This document shows, in pieces, positions 1 to 6,028 of a stretch of 14,890 nucleotides of DNA; within the stretch, counting starts at the first letter, position 1; the number at the start of each line of letters is the position of its first letter. A program made the translations under genes and the position numbers. The DNA comes from an uncultured Clostridium sp. (GTDB taxonomy: Bacteria > Bacillota > Clostridia > Lachnospirales > Lachnospiraceae). The notes under the pieces were generated by a model that worked only from the letters and a program-made list of their open reading frames with translations, did no database searches and was not told the origin of the DNA. The stretch is from positions 1 to 14,890 of the forward strand of contig USBM01000025.1 in assembly GCA_900552885.1 (NCBI GenBank), given 5' to 3'.

Positions 1-140
1 TCGCTTATTATAAGGAGCATTAGTGTCTGCTGCGTGCGAGTCGTAATGCGAATGTGCCTGCTGCAACATGACACCACCCAAAAGGCGGGTTCATACACTC
101 CTAACATGCGCGTCCGTCTTACTTACGCTGTGCAAGGGTA
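1..140 (-). other. Gene-free stretch after htrA; possible part of a structured RNA
   Basis: No ORF is supported here, and the stretch is richer in G and C than the flanking intergenic DNA. Read on the minus strand it can form a rod: CGTAA with TTACG, GCGcATG with CATtCGC (one mismatch), and an apical part ATGAACCC...GGGT(ggtg)TCAT. Long rods with internal bubbles are typical of 6S RNA, which I considered, but I cannot confirm a family from memory and no clear promoter or poly-U terminator is visible. The molecule would run off the window edge. It could equally be the htrA 3' untranslated region. Strand is uncertain. Confidence 0.3.
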
Positions 141-1766
141 TTAGTTATTGAAGAATTCGTTGAAGAACTCATCCGGTGTCATCTCAGAAGATGACTGCGT
201 ACTCTGCTGTGTCGTAGATTCTGTCGTAGCATCCTTCTTAGAATCCTCCGGCATATCTTTCTTAGCTCCTAAGGTTACTTTCAAAGTTACTTCCTTGTAT
301 TCGCCCTTTTCATTGTTACGCTGAACGATCATCTCAACCTCTTCGCCAGCCTTCTTGTTCGTAAGAATATTCTGTAAAGTTTCCATACTGGTAACATCAC
401 GATCTGCAAACTTGGTAATAATATCACCGGCTTTCAAGCCACACTGTTCTGCCGGGGAACCTTCTACAATCTTAGATACGTATACACCATTTGGCATATT
501 AAAGTTCTTTGCATATTCATCAGTAATATCATTACCCTGAATACCAAGATATCCCTGCTCGCTCTCTTCAATCACTTCCTGATTCATCAAATCATTGATA
601 ATCGGGATTGCTGCAGAGATTGGAATTGCATATCCCATACCTTCCACGGTACTGTCTACATACTTAACAGTGTTAATACCGATTACTTCGCCTTTCGAAT
701 TCAATAATGCACCACCACTATTACCTGGATTAATTGCTGCATCTGTCTGAAGCATCTTCATTGTCTGGTTATTCTCTGTATCTACTTCACGATTCAATGC
801 ACTGATATGACCAACTGTTACAGACTGACCATATCCCAAAGCATTACCAATTGCAATTGCAGATTCTCCCAACTTTAGATCATCCGAAGATCCAAGTGCG
901 GCAACTTTAATCTTAGAAAGTGTATCTGCTTCCATATCAGACGTCTTAATCTCAAGTACAGCAAGATCAGCAGAAGAATCAGAACCTTTTACAGTTGCCG
1001 CGGCTGCTGTCTCATCACAAAATGCTACTGTAATCTCTTTGGCACCTTCAATAACATGGTTATTCGTTGCAACTAAGACACTATCATCTGTCTGTCCGAT
1101 AATAATACCAGATCCAGATCCCTGAACCTCCTGCTCATATGACTGGAACCATGACCTTACTGTCTGTACAGATGTGTTCGTAATAGATACCATGGACGGC
1201 ATCACATTTTCAACTACAGAAGACACATCATCCTCACTTGTTGTCTTCACTCCTGAATCTGTTGTAGTCACCGTTGCCACATTGGCTGTCTTCTTATCAT
1301 TACCAAGCAAATGGTTGCCTGCTGTATTCACACCTACCATGACACCTCCTGCAACCAGACCAAATACGGCTGCAGATCCGAGTAACAAACCAACCTTCTT
1401 TAACTTACCATTGGAAGGCTTCTTTGCTTTCTTTGCTTTCTTCTCTTTCTTATGTTTCTTCTGGTCTGGAGTAGAACCGAAATCATTACCAGTGTAGATT
1501 CCCTGTCCATATACATTGCCCTGGCTATATGGATTCGTTCCCGTTGACTGATATGTGTTATTACTCTGTGCCTCTTTCGATGTCTGGGTATAAGTTTCTG
1601 TCTGATTAGATGACGACTGGTTATTATATGTCTGATTGGCAGCTGCATTATTATCAGCCTTACCGGATACATCCTCCTTACCAAACGGGCTTTCATTCCT
1701 TCCATAATGATACATCGAATCGGATGTATTCTGATTCATATTATTGTTATTGTTTTCATTTTCCAT
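141..1766 (-). CDS. htrA: HtrA/DegP-type membrane-anchored serine protease with one PDZ domain
   Basis: Trypsin-like envelope quality-control protease of the HtrA (S1C) family. Numbered from an upstream TTG at 1772, the 543 residues comprise an N/Q/S/T-rich cytoplasmic tail (about 1-100), a Lys-rich patch (105-126), one membrane segment (about 127-149), the protease domain (about 185-395), a PDZ domain (about 405-500) and an acidic, Ser/Thr-rich tail ending in Phe and Asn. The triad is visible: His239 in TNNHV, Asp269 in SSADLAV, Ser352 in NPGNSGGAL. I prefer the ATG at 1766 (541 aa, subtract 2), because AGG lies 8 bases upstream and would be too close to the TTG. Family knowledge: such proteins degrade or refold misfolded exported proteins outside the membrane. 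The gene appears monocistronic, with repeated boxes upstream suggesting envelope-stress control. Length is above the usual 400-450 because of the long N-terminal tail. Identification is secure. Confidence 0.96.
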   Translation of the reverse strand: MENENNNNNMNQNTSDSMYHYGRNESPFGKEDVSGKADNNAAANQTYNNQSSSNQTETYTQTSKEAQSNNTYQSTGTNPYSQGNVYGQGIYTGNDFGSTPDQKKHKKEKKAKKAKKPSNGKLKKVGLLLGSAAVFGLVAGGVMVGVNTAGNHLLGNDKKTANVATVTTTDSGVKTTSEDDVSSVVENVMPSMVSITNTSVQTVRSWFQSYEQEVQGSGSGIIIGQTDDSVLVATNNHVIEGAKEITVAFCDETAAAATVKGSDSSADLAVLEIKTSDMEADTLSKIKVAALGSSDDLKLGESAIAIGNALGYGQSVTVGHISALNREVDTENNQTMKMLQTDAAINPGNSGGALLNSKGEVIGINTVKYVDSTVEGMGYAIPISAAIPIINDLMNQEVIEESEQGYLGIQGNDITDEYAKNFNMPNGVYVSKIVEGSPAEQCGLKAGDIITKFADRDVTSMETLQNILTNKKAGEEVEMIVQRNNEKGEYKEVTLKVTLGAKKDMPEDSKKDATTESTTQQSTQSSSEMTPDEFFNEFFNN

Positions 1767-1802
1767 GATCAAAACCTGCCTTTCAAATATAGATTCATCT
1801 TA

Positions 1803-1821
1803 GATAACCTCTTTTGTTATC
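1803..1821 (-). promoter_or_regulatory. Hairpin in htrA 5' leader
   Basis: Perfect 6-bp inverted repeat GATAAC/GTTATC with a 7-base spacer, lying between the putative htrA -10 (1833-1838) and the start codon (1766). It would be transcribed in the 5' untranslated region. There is no U-run after it in the htrA direction, so it is not a typical terminator. An mRNA-stabilising hairpin or a DNA operator are both possible. Confidence 0.4.
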
Positions 1822-1832
1822 CTATGGTTGTA

Positions 1833-1888
1833 ATACTAGCAGTGTTTTGTGACTAAATTGTGACAAACCTGTTGTAAAACTGTGATAC
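1833..1888 (-). promoter_or_regulatory. htrA promoter with four 11-bp phased boxes
   Basis: The minus strand has an extended -10, TGC-TAGTAT (hexamer at 1833-1838), with no good -35 at 17 bp. In place of a -35 are four consecutive 11-bp units at 1878-1888, 1867-1877, 1856-1866 and 1845-1855. They read GTATCACAGTT, TTACAACAGGT, TTGTCACAATT and TAGTCACAAAA, giving a TTRTCACA-like consensus at one-helical-turn spacing. Family knowledge: in Bacillus the htrA and htrB promoters carry repeated TTTTCACA octamers bound by the two-component regulator CssR. An analogous response regulator acting here is inference. Confidence 0.6.
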
Positions 1889-1905
1889 TTCGATCATTCC
1901 ATCCC

Positions 1906-2175
1906 TTAATAATCTTCCTCAATTACCTGAAAATCCAGATAATCAAAATCAATCTCTTCTACAAAACTATCCTGTGTAAATCTCGTCCTGGAATGTTTGA
2001 TAAAATCCTGCTGATTCTGTTTAAGCCAGATAGGCTTTGCTAAATCAAATGCATAACACATCTCATCTAATGCCTGATACACTTTCTTCGTTCTTGACAA
2101 ATTATAATCCGTAATCTCTGCAACCATATCCTGCACTAAACGATTATCCTTCATCAATTTACCCCATATTCTCAT
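1906..2175 (-). CDS. Small conserved-type hypothetical protein (89 aa)
   Basis: An 89-residue soluble acidic protein with no signal peptide or membrane segment. The start is supported by AAAGGAG (2183-2189) seven bases before the ATG. Visible features are a basic N-terminus (RIWGKLMKDN), a predicted helical middle with a Cys (DEMCYAFDLAKPIW), an SRTRFTQDSF segment and an Asp/Glu-rich end. I have an impression of similar small proteins in Lachnospiraceae but know no function. It lies between the chemoreceptor and htrA on the same strand. A hairpin immediately upstream leaves no room for a promoter between hairpin and start, so it is either read through from upstream or transcribed from within that hairpin region. 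It probably does not share the htrA promoter, which lies downstream of its stop codon. Confidence 0.8.
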   Translation of the reverse strand: MRIWGKLMKDNRLVQDMVAEITDYNLSRTKKVYQALDEMCYAFDLAKPIWLKQNQQDFIKHSRTRFTQDSFVEEIDFDYLDFQVIEEDY

Positions 2176-2195
2176 ATCATAACTCCTTTATTATC

Positions 2196-2259
2196 AAAGA
2201 AAAAGCTGTTACAGCTTCGAATCCGTACACCCTGATTCTTGCTTGTAGCAGCTTATCTT
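2196..2259 (-). terminator. Hairpin with U-rich tail upstream of the small gene (terminator or attenuator)
   Basis: On the minus strand AAGCTGCTACA (2244-2254) pairs with TGTAACAGCTT (2203-2213), 10 of 11 positions, across a 30-base loop, and is followed at once by TTTTTCTTT. The lower stem extends through AAAGA/TCTTT. A shorter alternative, AAGCT-GTAAC-AGCTT, sits right before the T-run. This could end the chemoreceptor transcript, or act as a leader attenuator for the small gene whose ribosome binding site begins seven bases further on. The long loop lowers confidence. Confidence 0.4.
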
Positions 2260-2353
2260 TCTTAATTGTTGTTCGCCTCTTTGGAAGGCAAGTGAATTGC
2301 TTCACAAGAAAACCAATGCCTGCTTTGCAGTCACCTGTTTTCTCATGTGTCCA
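2260..2353 (-). other. Remaining chemoreceptor 3' flank with small hairpins
   Basis: Downstream of the chemoreceptor stop the minus strand shows several short self-complementary stretches: CTGC-AAA-GCAG, GTGAA-GCAA-TTCAC with a GNRA-type tetraloop, and GCC...GGC. No ORF or convincing promoter is visible. It may be a structured 3' untranslated region. Confidence 0.3.
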
Positions 2354-4255
2354 TTATATTCTCTCTCCCCAATCATCATCATACTCTTCGGATTCTTCCG
2401 GTTCTTCTTCGATGTGCTCTGCAGCCTTAGCCTCTTCCAAATCATCCTCCACAGGCTCATTCGAATCATAACAATCCATTATGCTGTCTGACTCCTCTTC
2501 CGTATTCTCTGAACTTGGTGATACGAGTTCTCCTGTTTCTGCTGCCAGACTTTCCGGACTCGGTGGTACGAACCCGCCTTCCTCTGCTGCCAGACTTTCC
2601 GGACTCGGTGGTATGAATCCGCCTGCTTCTGCTGCCAGACTCTCCGGACTCGGTGGTATGAATCCGCCTGCCTCTGCTGCCAGGCTCTCCGGACTCGGTG
2701 GTACGAACCCGCCTCCCTCTGCTGCCAGACTCTCCGAACTCGGTGGTACGAATCCACCCGTTACCGACGCTGGATCCTGTCCACCTTGCATTCCTTCCAT
2801 CTGGCTTAAGCTTCCAATAATCTCTGCAATCTCATTCAACTCACCGATCACATCTCCTAAATCCTTTAAGTTACACTCACTTAATTCTGCAGAAGACTGT
2901 GCGTTTGCTGCAATCTCCTCACTGGCAGCCTGCTGATTGGAAAGGCTGTCAATAATAACCGTATTACTCTCCTGTAAGTTACCACTTAATTCATCTAAGC
3001 TTGTCATATTATTATGTAAGACATCCACCACACCGGCAATACTTTCGAATGCTGCCGTTACATGGTTGATATCTTCTGCCTGTGCTTCCGATGCCTGAAC
3101 AGAATTCATAACTAATTCGGATGTCTCATCTGCTAACTTTGTAACACCCTGCAACAGATCCGTGATCTTATCAATCGACTGCTTAGTGTTATCGGCTAAC
3201 TTACGAATCTCATCTGCCACTACTGAAAATCCTCTTCCGGCCTCTCCTGCTCTTGCTGCTTCAATAGAAGCATTCAGTGCCAACAGATTCGTCTGGGAAG
3301 AAACCTGATATATAATCTGTGTAATCTCTTCTGCTGAACTGATCTTATCCTGCAATTCCTGTGCTACCTCTGTTACCTTCTGGTTTGCCACAGCAATCGC
3401 ATCTGACTTCTCTTTCAACTGTTCTACCAGCTTACCACCCTGTTCCGCCGCATCCACAGCTTCATTGGTTGAATTCAATGTATGATCCTTCACCTGAATC
3501 AAATGATCGATAATGTTACGAATCTGTGCTGTCATGTCCGTCTGGCTTTCCATATTCTTAACAGTCTCCGTAACACCGGATGAAATTGCATCTACACTCT
3601 TTGCCACCTCGTCTGTTGCATCATGGAAGCTGTCCAACTTACTCTGCAATAATTCAATATGCTGATTACCCTTCTCTACTACATCAACCATATTCTGGGT
3701 AATCTCTTCCTGATACATCAAGTGATACTTAATCTCCTGTTGATCCGTCTCCTGCTCACGCACTACATTCTCTGCCGTACGATACAAACACAATGTCATA
3801 ATAACGAACAGTATGATAGCTACAAGCCAGGACAAACCCTGATCTGGATTGCCGGAAACAAACATCGTAATTGCTTTGATCAACATAAAAACATCCGCAA
3901 TTGTTGCACAGATCAAACTATACTTTGTATCAAGATATAACATTGTTACAACAATGAATGCGCAAAATGGAAGCATATTATAGATATTACCGTGATTAAA
4001 TATAGATATTGCTGACACCATAATATATCCACCACCCACAATAAACCGAATCAGTGGACTATCTGACATCTTAATATACATAAACACACAACCGCCAATT
4101 AATGCTAAACACAAGACAATCTGAATTCCCAAAAAAGCAGAACTAACTGTCTCTTTCTTCTCCATAACAGATAGCACCATCCGAACCACCGTAAGTGCCA
4201 TTACCATCTTTAATACCGTCTCATTTTTCCTTGTTAGTCTCATTGTATTTTCCAT
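2354..4255 (-). CDS. Methyl-accepting chemotaxis-type receptor with repeat tail
   Basis: Membrane chemoreceptor of about 633 residues. The ATG at 4255 is preferred over a TTG at 4261, because GAGG lies eight bases before the ATG. Numbering from the TTG, residues 15-165 are hydrophobic and give about six membrane segments with only short loops. No HAMP domain or large extracellular ligand domain is evident. Residues 170-485 are coiled coil with the conserved signalling hairpin tip around 310-360 (VSSQTNLLALNASIEAARAG, then GRGFSVVADEIRKLA), which in this family contacts CheW and CheA. Residues 502-576 are five copies of a 15-residue Pro/Ser repeat, GGFVPPSPESLAAEx, followed by a degenerate sixth and a strongly acidic end. 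I see no CheR-type NWETF pentapeptide at the C-terminus. No che genes adjoin it. The presumed transcript starts in the structured element at 4452-4584, giving a leader of about 310 bases. The signal sensed is unknown. Confidence 0.93.
   Translation of the reverse strand: MENTMRLTRKNETVLKMVMALTVVRMVLSVMEKKETVSSAFLGIQIVLCLALIGGCVFMYIKMSDSPLIRFIVGGGYIMVSAISIFNHGNIYNMLPFCAFIVVTMLYLDTKYSLICATIADVFMLIKAITMFVSGNPDQGLSWLVAIILFVIMTLCLYRTAENVVREQETDQQEIKYHLMYQEEITQNMVDVVEKGNQHIELLQSKLDSFHDATDEVAKSVDAISSGVTETVKNMESQTDMTAQIRNIIDHLIQVKDHTLNSTNEAVDAAEQGGKLVEQLKEKSDAIAVANQKVTEVAQELQDKISSAEEITQIIYQVSSQTNLLALNASIEAARAGEAGRGFSVVADEIRKLADNTKQSIDKITDLLQGVTKLADETSELVMNSVQASEAQAEDINHVTAAFESIAGVVDVLHNNMTSLDELSGNLQESNTVIIDSLSNQQAASEEIAANAQSSAELSECNLKDLGDVIGELNEIAEIIGSLSQMEGMQGGQDPASVTGGFVPPSSESLAAEGGGFVPPSPESLAAEAGGFIPPSPESLAAEAGGFIPPSPESLAAEEGGFVPPSPESLAAETGELVSPSSENTEEESDSIMDCYDSNEPVEDDLEEAKAAEHIEEEPEESEEYDDDWGERI
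2516..2760 (-). repeat. 45-bp in-frame tandem repeats in the chemoreceptor gene
   Basis: Units recur every 45 bp; for example, the CGGTGGTA start occurs at 2561, 2606, 2651, 2696 and 2741. They encode GGFVPPSPESLAAEx, with a diverged last copy (GELVSPSSEN). Copies are nearly identical at DNA level, which suggests recent expansion and likely copy-number variation that keeps the frame. The opposite strand and other frames stay open across the repeat only because of this periodicity. Confidence 0.95.
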
Positions 4256-4292
4256 AAGCAATCCCTCTTCAAAATCTGTAATTAAATACCCA

Positions 4293-4459
4293 AATGCAAC
4301 TTGTAAAGTTGCATTCGCATACTCCTGCGCGCGAACGCCACTTTACAAGCTACATTCGCATACTCCTACGCACGAACGCCACTTTACAAGCTACATTCGC
4401 ATACTCCTGCGCACGAACGCCACTTTACAAGCTACATTCGCATACTCCTGCGCGCGAAC
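4293..4459 (-). repeat. 41-bp tandem array of P1-like hairpins with AGGAG linkers
   Basis: Four 41-bp units start at 4296, 4337, 4378 and 4419 and differ at few positions. On the minus strand each inner unit holds the hairpin CGAATGTAGCTT-GTA-AAGTGGCGTTCG (4332-4358, 4373-4399, 4414-4440), with 11 of 12 pairs counting G-U. The last one is a perfect 10-bp variant, AATGCAACTT-TAC-AAGTTGCATT (4293-4315). Linkers reading GCAGGAGTAT (once GTAGGAGTAT) lie at 4442-4451, 4401-4410, 4360-4369 and 4319-4328. The hairpin arms are near-copies of the two strands of the closing stem of the adjoining element. The array is not protein-coding, since 41 is not a multiple of three, and there is no CRISPR-like unique spacer. 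Confidence 0.9.
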
Positions 4460-4568
4460 GCCACTTCGAAACCTCCGGTTTCTCAGTGTTCGTTGCACTC
4501 ATATAACTTTTTTGCCAATCATCAATCTGCAAGCAGCTCATGATTGCCTTCAAAAGTTGCATTCGCGC
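4452..4568 (-). ncRNA. Cloverleaf-like structured RNA element, copy A
   Basis: Closing stem P1 pairs 4554-4568 (GCGCGAATGCAACTT) with 4452-4466 (AAGTGGCGTTCGCGC) at 14 of 15 positions, with one A-G mismatch. It encloses three hairpins: P2 at 4514-4548, an interrupted helix with CTG-CTTG-CAG at its tip; P3 at 4485-4499, AGTG-CAACGAA-CACT; and P4 at 4468-4482, GAAACC-GGA-GGTTTC. A single-stranded A-rich stretch and P3 are identical in copy B at the window end. The element begins a few bases after a predicted transcription start and precedes the chemoreceptor gene. I do not recognise it as a known Rfam-type family. It could be a 5' leader, a free small RNA, or a MITE-like mobile repeat. Function is unknown. 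Confidence 0.65.
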
Positions 4569-4578
4569 TTATACGTTC

Positions 4579-4587
4579 ATTATACCA
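4579..4587 (-). promoter_or_regulatory. Extended -10 promoter for the structured leader and chemoreceptor
   Basis: On the minus strand TGG-TATAAT (hexamer at 4579-4584) is an extended -10. No good -35 lies at 17 bp (TTGCTA is 21 bp upstream). The predicted start near 4572 is only about four bases before stem P1. The TATAAT is itself part of the sequence shared with copy B. Confidence 0.55.
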
Positions 4588-4722
4588 TTCATTGGCAAAA
4601 GAAGCTAGCAACTATCATTCAAGCCAATGCACAAAAAAAGGAGGAATTTTTATGCATATTGTATAATCATTCTTCCTTTTATTATCGCTTCTTCTCGCAA
4701 TTTCACAAAAGAATGCAAAGCC
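4588..4722 (-). other. Gap between the activase pair and the structured element
   Basis: No gene is visible. On the minus strand ATGCATAAAAA (4643-4654 region) can pair with the T-rich TTTTTTGTGCAT near 4626-4637, making an 11-bp A/T-rich hairpin that may weakly end the activase transcript. The U-run lies inside the stem, so it is not a canonical terminator. Confidence 0.3.
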
Positions 4723-6027
4723 CTAATCTTCCACTTCTTCTCTTGCTACCGCAAGCATCAGCTTAATTCGATTCTCCTGATTCACCTTCGTTGCACCCGG
4801 ATCATAATCAATCGGTACAATATTAGCATTTGGATAAATCTCTTTGACCTTACGAATCATTCCCTTACCAACAATATGATTCGGCAGGCAGCCAAATGGC
4901 TGTGCACAGATTATATTACCATATCCACTCTCCGCTAATTCTAACATCTCTGCGGTCAGTAGCCATCCTTCACCCATCTTATTACCAAGTCCGACCACAC
5001 CGGTGATCAACTGTTTGATGTGTGCATACTTGGATGGTGGCAAAAACTCACTGTTCTCAGACACTACATTATACAGCATCTTCTCAAGCATCTCACAATA
5101 CTTCATTAACAACTGACAGACTTTCTTCTTTGCCGGATTACCTCCGTATAAGTTGATATCCTCAATCCTGTTATCAATCTTAAACATCATGAAGCCCATA
5201 ACACCCGGCACCATAACTTCGCAATCCTGATCAACCAAAAAATTCTCCAGATCATTATTGGCCATAGAAGAATACTTCACATAGATCTCCCCGACAACAC
5301 CAACCTTTGTCTTCTTCACATTGACAACCTGAATCTTCGTAAAATCTTCTACAATTGCTTTCATATTGCGTTCCATTCCCTTTGGTGTATAACCTTTTCT
5401 CTGTCGGAACTGATTCGAAAGTTCTTTCACCCATTTATCGATCAAGGCATCTGCATCACCCTTATTCACTTCATAAGAACGCACCTGATTCTTCAATAAC
5501 ATAAACAAGTCGCCATAAGTCAGACCAATCAACGCCTGATAGATCATCTCTAAAGTCAAATGGAAACCGCTGTTACTCTCTAAACCGGAAAGGTTCAAAG
5601 AGATAACCGGCACCTGGCCTAGTCCTGCTTTCACCAATGCCTTACGCAGTAAATGAATATAATTCGATGCACGACATCCTCCGCCTGTTTGGGTGATCAT
5701 CAATGCAACTTTATCCACATCATATTTTCCACTCTGCAATGCACTGATCATCTGCCCGATTACAAGCAATGCCGGATAGCAGGTATCATTATGAACATAT
5801 TTCAGACCGGTATCCACAACCTTACGTCCGGTATTCTTCAGCAGACCAACCCGGTAACCATGTAGGGTGAAAATATTTCTTAGTAATTTGAAATGCACCG
5901 GCAACATATCCGGAATCAATATTGTATAATCTTTACGCATCTCTTTTGTAAATTCTACACGTTCTCCGGATGCAACATGTACCTGAATAATATCATCATC
6001 ATGATTCGTATTTACCCTCTCACTCAT
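4723..6027 (-). CDS. Activase-associated DUF2229-like protein, C-terminal part of a split protein
   Basis: A 434-residue protein corresponding to the C-terminal third of the large Clostridial 'acyl-CoA dehydratase activase-related' proteins. The start is the ATG at 6027, with AAAGGAG (6037-6043) nine bases upstream; the reading frame is open further up to 6060 but has no better site. Conserved-looking cysteines are C83 in HNDTCYPALL, C118 in TGGGCRASNY, and C374 and C380 in ICAQPFGCLPNHI. They resemble the cluster-ligand patterns of 2-hydroxyacyl-CoA dehydratase (HgdB/FldB-like) subunits. There is no signal peptide or membrane segment, so it should be cytoplasmic. The ATG follows the upstream stop codon after one base, so translation is likely coupled and the two products probably act as a complex. 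Substrate is unknown. No dehydratase alpha/beta pair or CoA-transferase is in the window, so a role in amino-acid fermentation is not shown. Confidence 0.85.
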   Translation of the reverse strand: MSERVNTNHDDDIIQVHVASGERVEFTKEMRKDYTILIPDMLPVHFKLLRNIFTLHGYRVGLLKNTGRKVVDTGLKYVHNDTCYPALLVIGQMISALQSGKYDVDKVALMITQTGGGCRASNYIHLLRKALVKAGLGQVPVISLNLSGLESNSGFHLTLEMIYQALIGLTYGDLFMLLKNQVRSYEVNKGDADALIDKWVKELSNQFRQRKGYTPKGMERNMKAIVEDFTKIQVVNVKKTKVGVVGEIYVKYSSMANNDLENFLVDQDCEVMVPGVMGFMMFKIDNRIEDINLYGGNPAKKKVCQLLMKYCEMLEKMLYNVVSENSEFLPPSKYAHIKQLITGVVGLGNKMGEGWLLTAEMLELAESGYGNIICAQPFGCLPNHIVGKGMIRKVKEIYPNANIVPIDYDPGATKVNQENRIKLMLAVAREEVED

Positions 6028-6028
6028 G

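Noticed and set aside
2479..2936. Open frames of 92 aa (minus) and 151 aa (plus) across the chemoreceptor repeats
   Set aside because: These are shadows of the 45-bp periodic coding repeat, without initiation signals.
4293..4315. Rho-independent terminator at the end of the array
   Set aside because: The 10-bp perfect hairpin is followed by TTGGGTATTT on the minus strand, without a U-run.
4293..4459. CRISPR array
   Set aside because: All 41 bp are repeated with no unique spacers, and no cas genes are present.
4294..4506. Plus-strand 70-aa ORF with internal repeats (ARERHF units) over the 41-bp array
   Set aside because: Three 41-bp periods give an open frame by repetition only. There is no ribosome binding site, and the frame has no sense outside the array.
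4434..4568. A 45-codon ORF on the minus strand through copy A (starting MQLLKAIM, ending VCECSL)
   Set aside because: It has no Shine-Dalgarno, and copy B has TGA at codon 16 where copy A has TGG. Substitutions between copies follow base-pairing rather than codon positions.
4640..4671. Plus-strand AAAAGGAGGAATTTTTATG resembling a ribosome binding site and start
   Set aside because: The frame ends after a few codons (ATG CAT ATT GTA TAA); the GGAGG is the loop of an A/T-rich hairpin.
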